Shown here: positions 55,157-63,875 of the stretch, in pieces
Position numbering within the stretch: position 1 is the stretch's first letter
Layout: each line of letters begins with the position of its first letter
Assembly: GCA_938084565.1 (NCBI GenBank)
Contig: CALKEU010000004.1
Coordinates: 121,103-185,102, forward strand
DNA from: Candidatus Kapaibacterium sp.
GTDB taxonomy: Bacteria > Bacteroidota > Ignavibacteria > Kapaibacteriales > HRBIN21
Direction of reading: 5' to 3'
Length of the DNA: 64,000 bases
Notes under the pieces: generated by a model
What the model saw: the letters and a program-made list of their open reading frames with translations, nothing else
What the model was told of the DNA's origin: nothing
The model's database searches: none
Translations under genes and position numbers: made by a program

Positions 55157-55598
55157 AGGCATGGAGGCAGCGCTCCTGTGCGGACTCACGGCCGTGGCGC
55201 TAGGGTACTTGGAAGCAGCTACGGTAGCACTTCTCCGGCAAGCTCTGCACATCCCCAATGGGGGCTCGAATGTCCTGGCTCTGGAACGACTCACGGGGGA
55301 GATCCTCCGCAGAGAGCAGTGGCGCCGATGCTGCAGCTTCATCGTGCTGCTGGCAGTTAGCGTCGCCGGAGCTCACAGCCTCCAACAGGCTCTGCTGCTC
55401 CTTGGCTGGACTGCTTCGCTTTGGACCCTGGCCTCCTACGGCTGGCTCCGTCTCTTGGTACACTGGCCTCGCTCGCTGGCCGCCTTCGATATCTACCTCC
55501 TGCCGCGCCCGTGGCTTGCCCCTATCTGGATACCCCTTGGAGTGTCGCTCTTGATAGCTCTTGGTTGTGCGGGAGCGCTGCTGTGGCGTGTGCTGTGA
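55146..55598 (+). CDS. small integral membrane protein of unknown function
   Basis: A 150-residue protein with about four hydrophobic segments (residues 6-30, 62-78, 82-105, 125-148) and no recognised motif. There is a short polar loop with NGGSNVLALERLTGEILRREQWRR. The start may be the ATG at 55146, overlapping the previous gene, or the ATG at 55161. It is probably transcribed with the aldo/keto reductase-like gene. Its stop abuts nadX on the other strand with no gap. Function unknown. Confidence 0.68.
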   Translation: MASEGMEAALLCGLTAVALGYLEAATVALLRQALHIPNGGSNVLALERLTGEILRREQWRRCCSFIVLLAVSVAGAHSLQQALLLLGWTASLWTLASYGWLRLLVHWPRSLAAFDIYLLPRPWLAPIWIPLGVSLLIALGCAGALLWRVL

Positions 55599-56435
55599 CT
55601 ACGTTCCCAGATGTATCCCCGAGCGGCAGATCTCCCGGAGCGTCGCCAAAACCGACAGCACTGCCAGCAGGCTTGTACGGGGATTCCGTGGATGAGTGAG
55701 ATTGCGCACCGTCATGCTAATCTCTCCGAAGGCGCCACGGATGTAGATTTCGTGCACGTTGAGCGTCGAACGCGGATCGGCCAGAATGCGCACTGTCGTA
55801 CGCTCTGGCCCGATGCCTGCAAGGCTCAGCGTGGCTGCAACATTGACGTTGGCGGGAAAATGACGCACCGCTTCGCGGGCAGGCCCTTCGTAGACGAGCA
55901 TCGGTTCGCGAATCTCAGAAGGATGCAGATGGAGGCGCTCCATGAGCGTCTCCGGCGCCAGTGCTGATGGGTGCTTTCGGGTGGTCAGGATCACCGTCTC
56001 CACCTCACCGCGAAAGGCTGCTGCCTTCAAGCCATCGATTCCCACAATACCGCCTGAGGGAATGTAGAGTCGGCGCCCCATCTGCTCGGCCAGGGCAGGC
56101 AGCTCTGCACCGGGGGGCTCCAGGAGCGCTCCAACACTCAAGACGAGTAAGTCACAGCCCGCCCGTAATACCTGGGCACCATACTCATGCACAGCCTGCT
56201 GCGAAGCAGCCTCAACGACGATGCTGAGTCCCTCCACCTGTAGCAAATCTCTAATATCGGAAGCCACAGCAGCCGGAGGCACCACTGAGGTAGCAACTGC
56301 TTCGGCCAGCTTGCGCTCACGATCGTATACAACACGCAATTCTGCTCCGGGAACCTCACCGCCTGCAATAGCCTCCGCCACACTGGTCCCAATGGCTCCA
56401 CAGCCGATGAGCCCAACCCCAATTGCTGATGCCAT
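55599..56435 (-). CDS. nadX: L-aspartate dehydrogenase
   Basis: Oxidises L-aspartate to iminoaspartate with NAD(P), the first step of de novo NAD synthesis, replacing NadB. The 278 residues open IGVGLIGCGAIGTSVAEAIAGGEVPG (Rossmann loop GCGAIG). SVGALLEPP, IPSGGIVGIDGLKAA, TTRKHPSAL and the NVNVAATLSLAGIG segment of the catalytic domain follow, all family-specific. It lies 24 bases after the thioredoxin-like gene. Other de novo genes (nadA, nadC) are not in the window, but pncB and pncA for salvage are next door. Confidence 0.92.
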   Translation of the reverse strand: MASAIGVGLIGCGAIGTSVAEAIAGGEVPGAELRVVYDRERKLAEAVATSVVPPAAVASDIRDLLQVEGLSIVVEAASQQAVHEYGAQVLRAGCDLLVLSVGALLEPPGAELPALAEQMGRRLYIPSGGIVGIDGLKAAAFRGEVETVILTTRKHPSALAPETLMERLHLHPSEIREPMLVYEGPAREAVRHFPANVNVAATLSLAGIGPERTTVRILADPRSTLNVHEIYIRGAFGEISMTVRNLTHPRNPRTSLLAVLSVLATLREICRSGIHLGT

Positions 56436-56459
56436 CGTATCCTCCGAAATTGGTGGCAG

Positions 56460-57023
56460 CTACCCCTGCTGCTGCCGCCACTTAATGCTGCATCCCAGCG
56501 CCGGATATTGTGGATACGGCACAGGTAGCCCTGCGAGAATCGCATCCAACGCCGCGCGCACATCCCGCCCTGTCACCGGTAACCCATTGCCCGGTGTGGA
56601 ATCATCGAAGCGTCCATGGTAGAGCAAGCGCAGCTCCCCATCGGTGATGTAAAACTCCGGCGTACACTGCGCCCCATATGCACGAGCGACCTCCTGCGTC
56701 TCATCGAACAAGTAGGGGAACGGATAGCCAACCTCCTGCGCCACCCGTCGCATGTTTTCGGGGGAGTCCTCGGGATACGCTTCCGGATCGTTTGAATTGA
56801 TAGCGATGAAAGACACCCCACGGCCGATGTATTCGCGAGCCACCTCTACCAGCGCCGGCTGAATGTGTTTGACGTACGGGCAATGGTTGCAGATGAACAT
56901 AATCACTGTAGCTCGGTCCGATTTCAACTCCTGCAGCGACCGCTTCTGTCCCGATAGCACATCCACGAGCTCAAAGGGAGGGACTTGGATACCGAGCGGA
57001 AGATCACGCGAGTACACTGCCAT
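56460..57023 (-). CDS. thioredoxin/redoxin family protein
   Basis: A 187-residue thioredoxin-fold protein of the AhpC/TSA-like group that keeps a CxxC motif: VIMFICNHCPYVKHIQ, with C45 and C48. It then has INSNDPEAYPEDSPENM and QCTPEFYITDGELRLLYHGRFDDS. There is no signal peptide, so it is probably a cytosolic thiol-disulfide protein. The frame opens with TTG at 57041; I prefer the ATG at 57023. A TATTTTTG promoter element lies upstream. It leads a two-gene unit with nadX; a functional tie is not obvious. Confidence 0.9.
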   Translation of the reverse strand: MAVYSRDLPLGIQVPPFELVDVLSGQKRSLQELKSDRATVIMFICNHCPYVKHIQPALVEVAREYIGRGVSFIAINSNDPEAYPEDSPENMRRVAQEVGYPFPYLFDETQEVARAYGAQCTPEFYITDGELRLLYHGRFDDSTPGNGLPVTGRDVRAALDAILAGLPVPYPQYPALGCSIKWRQQQG

Positions 57024-57058
57024 TGCCTTCTGCCACTCCAATTGTCACACCTCTTGGC

Positions 57059-57066
57059 CAAAAATA
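57059..57066 (-). promoter_or_regulatory. TAnnTTTG promoter element (TATTTTTG) of the thioredoxin-like/nadX unit
   Basis: Exact match, 35 bases upstream of the ATG at 57023, in the 238-base divergent gap 57024-57261. The rest of that gap holds a small ACCCC/GGGGT hairpin (57112-57126) and a near match TACCTTTC facing pncB. I recognise no riboswitch or known repressor site. Confidence 0.6.
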
Positions 57067-57261
57067 CGCTGTCCAGCCCCAAATGCACCCCTGATGGAGT
57101 TCCACCCGATACCCCTTTCTGGGGTTGTTGTCTGTGCAGTGTGCCCCTGCGGAAGCAATACCTTTCCAATGGAGGCAGCAACGTCAGTACGACATACTCG
57201 GGTCCTGAGCTGGTCCCGGGTAGAATGCCGTCCAGTATGTCCGAATAGCACCGTTTGCGGG

Positions 57262-58680
57262 ATGAAACGCAACTTCCTCGAACACCTTGGGCTCTATACT
57301 GACCTGTACGAGCTCACGATGGCACAGGGCTACTTCGTGAGTGGGCGCGCCGATCAGCCTGCAGTCTTCGAGTACTTCTTCCGTACCAATCCTTTCAACG
57401 GCGGTTATGTCATCTTCGCTGGGCTGAGCGATCTCATCGAAGTGCTACAGGAGCTGCGCTTCCGTGCAGAGGATCTGGACTACCTCCGCCGACAGGGCTT
57501 CCGCGATGACTTCCTGGAGTATCTCCATACATTCCGCTTCCGAGGGACGCTCTGGAGCGTGCGCGAAGGTGAGATCGTCTTTCCCCGCGAGCCCATTGTT
57601 CGCGTCGAAGGGGGGCTGCTCGAGACGCAGCTTATCGAAACCCTGCTGCTCAATATTGTCAACTTTGCCTCACTCATCGCCACAAAAGCTATGCGCATTC
57701 GCTGGGTTGCCGGAGAGCGTTTCGTTGCAGATTTTGGGCTGCGCCGTGCCCATGGCTGGGGAGGTATGCTCGCCAGCAAAGCCGCCTACATCGGTGGGGT
57801 AGATGCAACCTCCAATGTGGCCGCCGGCATGCTCTATGGCATCCCCATTACGGGGACCCAAGCACACTCTTGGATTCAGAGTTTCAGCGATGAATGGGAG
57901 GCCTTTCACACCTTTGCTCAGCTCTATCCGGATCGCTGCGTGCTCCTTGTTGACACTTACCACACGCTGGAAAGCGGTCTTCCCAACGCCATTCGCGTGG
58001 CTCGCGAGCTTGAAGCCCATGGACATCGCCTCCTCGGCATCCGCATCGATAGCGGGGACTTAGCGGCGCTGAGCAAACGCGCCCGCCAACTGCTCGACGA
58101 GGCAGGCTTGTCCTATGTGCGCATTTTCACCTCCAACCAATTGGACGAGTACGTCATCCGGAGCCTCCTCGAGCAGGGTGCCCCCATCGATGGCTTCGGG
58201 GTTGGAACACGCCTTGTGACAGCTTATGACTGCCCAGCGTTGGATGGGGTCTACAAACTCGTCGAAGTTGATGGCCGCCCAACGCTGAAGGTATCCGATG
58301 ACTTCACCAAAATTCTGCTTCCCGGGCGCAAGCAACTCTTCCGCTACTACCATGCCGATGGGACCTTTGCTGCCGACGGCATCACTCTGGCCGACGAAGC
58401 CCCTCCGGTTCGGGAGCTCTTTCACCCCTTCTTCCCCCTGCAGCGCATCTCGGTCGAGGGGCTAACCCCCGAGCCTCTTCTGCAGCCTGTCCTCCAGCAT
58501 GGGGAGTTGCAACAGCCATTGCCTCCCTTGACGGAGGTGCGTACATACGCCCGCAGGCGCTTCACACAGCTCCCGGACGTCCACAAGCGTTTCGAAAATC
58601 CCCACATCTACCCAGTTGGTATCAGTCCCCGATTGCTCGAGTTGCGCGATAGACTTGTCCGCACAGCGCTTCGTCTCTAA
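57262..58680 (+). CDS. pncB: nicotinate phosphoribosyltransferase
   Basis: Salvages nicotinate to nicotinate mononucleotide with PRPP (Preiss-Handler route). The 472 residues start [25 protein letters not shown]. They contain [16 protein letters not shown], the catalytic-histidine region [43 protein letters not shown], and the RIDSGDL and [13 protein letters not shown] phosphate-binding segments. The frame is open to 56863 but only the ATG at 57262 fits the family. It is followed 35 bases later by pncA, making a nicotinamide salvage pair. Confidence 0.95.
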   Translation: MKRNFLEHLGLYTDLYELTMAQGYFVSGRADQPAVFEYFFRTNPFNGGYVIFAGLSDLIEVLQELRFRAEDLDYLRRQGFRDDFLEYLHTFRFRGTLWSVREGEIVFPREPIVRVEGGLLETQLIETLLLNIVNFASLIATKAMRIRWVAGERFVADFGLRRAHGWGGMLASKAAYIGGVDATSNVAAGMLYGIPITGTQAHSWIQSFSDEWEAFHTFAQLYPDRCVLLVDTYHTLESGLPNAIRVARELEAHGHRLLGIRIDSGDLAALSKRARQLLDEAGLSYVRIFTSNQLDEYVIRSLLEQGAPIDGFGVGTRLVTAYDCPALDGVYKLVEVDGRPTLKVSDDFTKILLPGRKQLFRYYHADGTFAADGITLADEAPPVRELFHPFFPLQRISVEGLTPEPLLQPVLQHGELQQPLPPLTEVRTYARRRFTQLPDVHKRFENPHIYPVGISPRLLELRDRLVRTALRL

Positions 58681-58715
58681 AAGAGCCCTCATGTCCGACA
58701 TCGGCCAGCCCACCA

Positions 58716-59279
58716 ATGCGAGCGCTCCTCATCGTCGACGTTCAAAACGACTTCTGCCCCGGCGGAGCACTCCCAGTGCCCGACGGCGACGCCGTGGTCC
58801 CGGTCATCAACCGCCTCATGGATGCCTTCCCGCTCGTGCTTGCCTCTAAAGATTGGCACCCACCGGAGACGATTCACTTCCAGAAGTGGCCTCCCCACTG
58901 CGTACAAGGTACCCCCGGGGCTGATTTCCACCCCCAGTTGCGCGCCGACAAGATTCAGTACGTTCTGCTCAAAGGTACAGGGGACCGCGACGACGGCTAT
59001 TCCGCCTTTGAAGCCACTAACCTCAATTTGGCTGAGTTTCTCCGTCAGCACGGGGTTACGGAGCTCTATGTCACCGGGCTTGCCACCGATTACTGCGTCC
59101 GCGCAACGACACTTGACGCCCTCCGAGAAGGGTTTCGGACCTACGTTGTCACGGATGCCGTCCGCGCCGTCGATGTCACCCCCGGGGATGGCGAACGGGC
59201 TCTCCAGGAGATGCAGCAGGCCGGGGCTTCCTTAGTAAGCTCTGCCGATATACTCCAGGCCGAACAAGCGTCAACGTAG
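58716..59279 (+). CDS. pncA: nicotinamidase
   Basis: Hydrolyses nicotinamide to nicotinate, supplying PncB. The 187 residues contain the catalytic triad D8 (IVDVQNDFCPGG), K86 (VLLKGT) and C127 (GLATDYCVRATTLDAL). The metal-site residues are in SKDWHPPETIHF and the final H61 in WPPHCVQGTPGAD. All key residues are intact. It overlaps the convergent transglycosylase gene by 9 bases. Confidence 0.96.
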   Translation: MRALLIVDVQNDFCPGGALPVPDGDAVVPVINRLMDAFPLVLASKDWHPPETIHFQKWPPHCVQGTPGADFHPQLRADKIQYVLLKGTGDRDDGYSAFEATNLNLAEFLRQHGVTELYVTGLATDYCVRATTLDALREGFRTYVVTDAVRAVDVTPGDGERALQEMQQAGASLVSSADILQAEQAST

Positions 59280-60182
59280 CTCTTCTGGTACGGCGATCTC
59301 ATACACTTTGCCCGGTGGAGGGGCTGGCAGCCGGGGCTGGAGAATCCAAGGGTTGAGGAGACGAACGTCTTTGTACCGAATGCCCTGCTGCCGCGCCCAG
59401 GCAATCAAGTCGGGGATCGCTTCAGCCCAGCGCAGTATCCGGACGCGTGGAGGCTGGTACCGCAGCGCAGACGGAACTTCCAGCCCGTAGGCGGCACTGT
59501 TCTCCAGCACATGCTTGATAGCTGCAATCCGGTAAATGTACCGCGTCGTCTCCTCGTTGAGGAAGGCATCGTAGAAGCTCGTGACTCCCTGCGTTCGAAG
59601 CTGTGCTTGGAGGTTTTCATGCCCCATGTTGTAGCCAGCTACAGCCAGAGTCCAGCTGCCAAAGAGCTGGTAGCCCTGTTGGAGGTAGCGCACAGCAGCG
59701 TGCGTACTCCGCTCAGGATGACGCCGCTCATCGACGAACTCATCTACTTGGAGCCCCATCTTCCGAGCCGTCTCAGGAATAAACTGCCACAGCCCCACGG
59801 CCTGCTTGGGGGACTGAACCGTGGGCAGCAATGCGCTCTCGGCAAGCGCAACATAGCGTAAATCGAGGGGCATACCAGCCTCGCGTAAGAAGCGTTCGAA
59901 GAGCTCAAAGTACCGACCCGCACGCTTCTGGTACAGGACGAGCTGCCCCGGCTGTTGCAAGAGGAGCAGGAGTTCACGTTCCAATGCCTCCCGAACTTCC
60001 GGAAGGTCCAGCGGGATGGGCTCCCCGCAGAAATCCAGTGTCTCCGGTAGCCGCAGCTGTGCCAGCCAGGAGACCTTCACCCGGTAGGGTTGCTCTGCAA
60101 GCTCGCTTTGCGCACAGCAATACACAAGAGAGCCAAGGAACGCAAGCCAGCGCATGCTCAAAGCGTGCTCGCCGTGAGACAT
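59271..60182 (-). CDS. lytic transglycosylase (SLT domain)
   Basis: Periplasmic murein hydrolase of 303 residues. After an N-terminal signal (residues 9-25), the SLT domain has the catalytic glutamate E115 in YVALAESALLPTVQS. AVGLWQFIPETARKMGL, HAAVRYLQQGYQLFGSWTLAVAGYNMG and TTRYIYRIAAIKHV follow, the MltD-like arrangement. The C-terminal about 50 residues (RILRWAEAIPDLIAWARQQGIRYKDVRLLNPWIL) look LysM-adjacent but short. The ATG at 60182 has GGAG five bases upstream and overlaps the ABC ATPase gene by 25 bases; the ATG at 60155 is an alternative. Last gene of the T9SS-cargo operon. Confidence 0.91.
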   Translation of the reverse strand: MSHGEHALSMRWLAFLGSLVYCCAQSELAEQPYRVKVSWLAQLRLPETLDFCGEPIPLDLPEVREALERELLLLLQQPGQLVLYQKRAGRYFELFERFLREAGMPLDLRYVALAESALLPTVQSPKQAVGLWQFIPETARKMGLQVDEFVDERRHPERSTHAAVRYLQQGYQLFGSWTLAVAGYNMGHENLQAQLRTQGVTSFYDAFLNEETTRYIYRIAAIKHVLENSAAYGLEVPSALRYQPPRVRILRWAEAIPDLIAWARQQGIRYKDVRLLNPWILQPRLPAPPPGKVYEIAVPEELR

Positions 60183-60802
60183 GGTAACTCCACAGAGCGA
60201 TGGCACCATTGCAGCTCGTGTACCGCATTGGTAGCCGCTACGAGAATACCCCCGCTTTCACAGTACCACCGTACAAGCCTGCCCACAGCGGCAATTCCGG
60301 CAGCATCCAGTGCTGCCGTGACCTCATCCAGCGCCAGCACGACTGGTCGGTGGAGCATCGCCAGCGCAATGCGGACCCGCTGTTGCATTCCCGAGGACAA
60401 CTCGGCAATGCGTCGATGGAGCACCGGGGCAAGTCCGAGCTCCTCGATGACTCGTTCAGCAACAGACTCTTCCCACTGCCTTCCACGCATGGACAAACTG
60501 ATGTGCACGAGCTCCCAGGGGGTAAACTCCTCGTAGAGCCCCATGAAGGGAGCCACAACGCCAATTGCCCACCAGAGGCACTCCGAGGGCCTATAGGATT
60601 GCTCCCCGATTCTGAGCTGAATTCTTCCCTCACTCGGTTCGGCAAGCCCGGTCAGGAGCTTGATAGCGGTAGTCTTCCCTGATCCATTCGGCCCAACGAT
60701 TGCCAGCGCTGAGCCCATCTCGAGCCGTAGGGTGAGCCCCCGGAACACCCACACCCCGGGTACGTACGCTTTCCCTACCTGCTGTACCTCAAGCGCAATC
60801 AC
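60158..60802 (-). CDS. ABC transporter ATP-binding protein without an adjacent permease
   Basis: A 214-residue CcmA-like ATPase. Walker A is GPNGSGKTT (37-45) and the signature is LSSGMQQR (135-142). The Walker B region reads VVLALDEVTAALD, with E160 kept but the usual Pro replaced by Val161. The switch-loop histidine position is Asn192 (AATNAVHEL). Such Asn variants occur in some ABC ATPases of Bacteroidota, as far as I recall. The start is the GTG at 60802, which overlaps the upstream metalloprotease stop (GTGA). No permease gene is next to it, so its partner must be elsewhere or it acts alone. Confidence 0.85.
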   Translation of the reverse strand: MIALEVQQVGKAYVPGVWVFRGLTLRLEMGSALAIVGPNGSGKTTAIKLLTGLAEPSEGRIQLRIGEQSYRPSECLWWAIGVVAPFMGLYEEFTPWELVHISLSMRGRQWEESVAERVIEELGLAPVLHRRIAELSSGMQQRVRIALAMLHRPVVLALDEVTAALDAAGIAAVGRLVRWYCESGGILVAATNAVHELQWCHRSVELPCLTASTL

Positions 60803-62436
60803 GGCCCCTGCTGTACGAGCAGTTTGCCCCACCACTGCTGCCCCGCCACCGTGAGCCGATAGGTATACACGCCCGGTTGCAAGGCCAAAGGTCCAACGCA
60901 GCACACCAGACGATGCGCCTGTATTTGCACCCGGGCGGACAACACCGCAGCACGGGTCAGAGAGACTGTGTAGAACTCAACCTCCCCCTTCTCCTCGAGC
61001 CAGGCCATAGCCGGAACAGGCAAGCACACGGACGTATGGACCCCCACCACGTACGGCTGCGGATAGACCCCTTCAGCTACAACCACGGGAACCCCGCCGT
61101 TCCAGAAGAGCTCTCGGCACAAGGGCCCCTCCCCCTGTATCCGTAGCCGATACGGGGTTGTCCCGATTGGCTCACCCTCGATATCCTCTCCACACACCAT
61201 GGTGTATCCCACCCCTTGCTGTTGCCCACGGAGGACTGCCGCTACATCGGGAGCACTCACAGCCACATCCAACGTGTCTGGTGTCTGCCGACTGTTGGGA
61301 AAGAGCACTCGCAAGAAGCGGAACTCAAAGGGCCGCAGTCGGCCATTACTCATAGCCGTCGGGGGAGCAAAACGCTCAACCAGTGCAAAGCGCACCATAG
61401 GGAACTCAGCTGCTCGAGGGAAATACCCCGCTTGAGCCCGCGCCCCAGTATAGTAGAGCCATGGCAAAAAGGCACACCATGCCCCCGCCAGACTTTCCCG
61501 AGCAGATTCCCGCAGCGCCGTATCCAATGCTGCATACGGATGCTTCCCAGCTCCAATGTGTTCCCACATCCGCCGCAACACGGCATCCCCCCACCGGAGG
61601 TAGAGGTACTGCCCAAAGAGAGCAAAGCGGTATCCGAGAGCAGCATTGCTGCTTTCTCCAAAGACGCACTGCTCCGGCTTCTGGAAGAGATCCGGCAGAA
61701 ACTGCTCATAGTCCCGTGTATCCGGAAAGAGCCGCCACTCCATGAATGTGCTGGCAAGCTCGTATAGGAGTGCACCCTGTCGTGCAATACCGTAGTTGCC
61801 GAACTGGATGGCGTGGTAGAATTCATGGGCTATGGCAATGCGCAGGGCCCGTATGCCCGTCTCCCTGTAGGTGGGACGCCCACCGAAGGAGTCGGCCGGG
61901 CTGTAGTCGTTATCCAGCTTCAGGAAAGAGGTAAAGCGCGGGAACACGCCTTCCGGCAGTAGCCTCTCTGGGACAGTTTCCCCGTAGAGCCCCTGCGCTC
62001 CCAGATTCACAAAGTAAACATCGTACCCTTCTGAACCACCTGCACCTCCGTCCGATGGCGGGGGTGGATAGCCGAGACTGTCGATCAAGACGGTGTAGGC
62101 ATACTGCAGAAGGGCAGCAGCTGTATCGACATAGTCGGGCACCCCATTACCGTTTTGATCCAGGGCAGGGACTGCATCTGGACCATCCAGCGTATAGTGA
62201 AGCCGAAAGCGTCCATCGGGAGTCTCAACGGTAAAAGGCAGCTGCGGGCGTTCGCTCACACGCTGCTGGTGCACAAGCTTTTGGTGCCAACTGGGAAACG
62301 CACAGCGCTCTGCATGCGCCCAACCGAAGGGCAGCAGTATGCCACTGACAATGCTCCACTGAGTACAGCAGCGATAAAAAAAGCCCACTCGCTGTATGAA
62401 CCAACGAGTGGGCTGCAGGTACAGCCACCAATTCAC
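60799..62436 (-). CDS. secreted MXAN_6640-type putative metalloprotease with T9SS-like tail
   Basis: A 545-residue exported protein. The N-terminal hydrophobic signal spans about 25-42. RFRLHYTLDGPDAVPALDQNGNGVPDYVDTAAALL follows, with an EF-hand-like calcium loop (DQNGNGVPD), then YDVYFVNLG, NDYS and the zinc motif HEFYH (204-208) followed by AIQFG, as in the MXAN_6640 family. The last about 70 residues resemble a sorting domain, ending GVYTYRLTVAGQQWWGKLLVQQ. It is coupled to the upstream Ig-domain gene by ATGA and to the downstream ABC ATPase by GTGA. The third zinc ligand is not identified. Confidence 0.83.
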   Translation of the reverse strand: MNWWLYLQPTRWFIQRVGFFYRCCTQWSIVSGILLPFGWAHAERCAFPSWHQKLVHQQRVSERPQLPFTVETPDGRFRLHYTLDGPDAVPALDQNGNGVPDYVDTAAALLQYAYTVLIDSLGYPPPPSDGGAGGSEGYDVYFVNLGAQGLYGETVPERLLPEGVFPRFTSFLKLDNDYSPADSFGGRPTYRETGIRALRIAIAHEFYHAIQFGNYGIARQGALLYELASTFMEWRLFPDTRDYEQFLPDLFQKPEQCVFGESSNAALGYRFALFGQYLYLRWGDAVLRRMWEHIGAGKHPYAALDTALRESARESLAGAWCAFLPWLYYTGARAQAGYFPRAAEFPMVRFALVERFAPPTAMSNGRLRPFEFRFLRVLFPNSRQTPDTLDVAVSAPDVAAVLRGQQQGVGYTMVCGEDIEGEPIGTTPYRLRIQGEGPLCRELFWNGGVPVVVAEGVYPQPYVVGVHTSVCLPVPAMAWLEEKGEVEFYTVSLTRAAVLSARVQIQAHRLVCCVGPLALQPGVYTYRLTVAGQQWWGKLLVQQGP

Positions 62437-63824
62437 CGCACTACAACCATCAGCTGCCGTACAACACCCTCTGCCGTCTCCGCCTGAATAACGTAAGATC
62501 CCGCAGCTAAGCCTAAAGCTTCAACGTCAAGACGATGGCTGTACTCCCCTGCAGGCGCGAAGCTCTCAGCCACTACAGTGACTGGCCGCCCGTACAGATC
62601 GAGCAGAGTCAGCCGGAGCCATCCTCCTGCGCCAAGCCAGTAGCGGATAAGCGCACTTGTGGTGACCGGGTGCGGATAAATCGTAATCCCGGCTCCCCAT
62701 TGCTGCTCTGCAACTCCTGTCAATACTAGCCGCACAGTCTGGCTCGTATCTGAGCCACACTCGTTAGTGACAACGCAGAAGTACTGCCCTTCGTCCGATG
62801 TGCTCATATTTGCAATCACATACGTCGCAGCTGTCGCTCCGGTAATGGGCACCCCATTACGGTACCACTGGTAGCTCAGAGGTGGTTCGCCCGTAGCCAC
62901 GACGCTGAGCTCAACCCGACTGCCCGGAGCAACAGTGCCACCCTGGGGCTGCTGCGTAATTTGCGGAGGCTCCTTCACGCGCACAGTCACCGACTGTGAC
63001 TGCGCTGTCCCACAGGCATTTGTAATCTGCACTGCGTATGCCGCCGTCTGGGTGGCCACATCCTGATATGTCGGCCCAGTAGCCCCAGCAATGGGTGTCC
63101 CATTGCGATACCATTGGTATTGCAACGGCTCTGTACCACTCGCCTGCACCTGCAATGTGAATGTCACCCCACGGCAGACTTCCAGGCCAGTCGGTTGCTC
63201 CAAGATTGTCGGTGGCAGATTGACACGAACCATGACCCGCTCAGAAATCACGTTGCCACACGGGCTGATAATGACACACCACCACTCTCCCTCATCCCCC
63301 GGTGCCGCGGTCGTCGTATACGTGGCCTCCGTAGCACCTGGCACGAGGCTGCCGTTGTGGTACCACTGATACCCATCTATTGTCCCTGTGGCCTGCACGG
63401 AGAGCGTCAGCTGTGTACCGGCACAGACTTCTTGGGCGGATGGCTGCTGCGTAATCTGGACGGCCTGTGCAATGTCTACCTGGGTTTGGGCTTCTTCCGT
63501 GGCTCTCGAAGGAATGGTCGTCACGACAACGGTGTAGAGTCCCGCATCAGTTGGCACCACATCAGCGATTCGTAACGTATTTGTCCGCGAACCGCTGACG
63601 CGTCCACCATCTGTCAGCGGGCTGCCATCCTTATACCACTGGTACTCCAATCCCGTCTCCCCAATGGGTGGTTCCGCAAACACCGACAGTACGAGTGTAT
63701 CACCACTGCACTGCCGCAGCGCGCTCGGTGGCCGCTGCTTGATAATTGTCCCTGCCGCGTGGACAACACCTGCCCCTACTACAAGGCATCCAATGAGCAT
63801 GCACCAGTACATACGCCCTGTCAT
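62433..63824 (-). CDS. secreted protein with four Ig-like domains and a T9SS-type C-terminal tail
   Basis: A 463-residue surface or secreted protein. The signal peptide covers residues 1-23 (VVHA). Four Ig-like domains of about 85 residues (about 27-118, 124-204, 208-287, 291-372) repeat the pattern ITQQP...G..L.L.V.A.G...YQWY.NG..I.GAT..TY. The final about 88 residues are a sorting-type domain (IYPHPVTTSALIRYWL, LLDLYGRPV, AAGSYVIQAET, RQLMVVVR). AGGAG lies 8 bases before the ATG at 63824, and a TATTTTTG element lies upstream. First gene of a four-gene coupled operon; probably adhesive, though the ligand is unknown. Confidence 0.88.
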   Translation of the reverse strand: MTGRMYWCMLIGCLVVGAGVVHAAGTIIKQRPPSALRQCSGDTLVLSVFAEPPIGETGLEYQWYKDGSPLTDGGRVSGSRTNTLRIADVVPTDAGLYTVVVTTIPSRATEEAQTQVDIAQAVQITQQPSAQEVCAGTQLTLSVQATGTIDGYQWYHNGSLVPGATEATYTTTAAPGDEGEWWCVIISPCGNVISERVMVRVNLPPTILEQPTGLEVCRGVTFTLQVQASGTEPLQYQWYRNGTPIAGATGPTYQDVATQTAAYAVQITNACGTAQSQSVTVRVKEPPQITQQPQGGTVAPGSRVELSVVATGEPPLSYQWYRNGVPITGATAATYVIANMSTSDEGQYFCVVTNECGSDTSQTVRLVLTGVAEQQWGAGITIYPHPVTTSALIRYWLGAGGWLRLTLLDLYGRPVTVVAESFAPAGEYSHRLDVEALGLAAGSYVIQAETAEGVVRQLMVVVR

Positions 63825-63867
63825 TATGAAACTCCTCTGCCTTTGGGACATTCACCACCGCACGCCA

Positions 63868-63875
63868 CAAAAATA
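63868..63875 (-). promoter_or_regulatory. TAnnTTTG promoter element (TATTTTTG) of the Ig-domain gene
   Basis: Exact match, 43 bases upstream of the ATG at 63824. The same bases are the U-rich tail of the terminator at 63876-63912, so stop and start signals are fused. Confidence 0.55.

Noticed and set aside
62700..63720. Periodic repeats suggestive of a CRISPR or tandem repeat
   Set aside because: The period is about 250 bases and matches the repeated Ig-like domains of the encoded protein; sequence identity between units is low.
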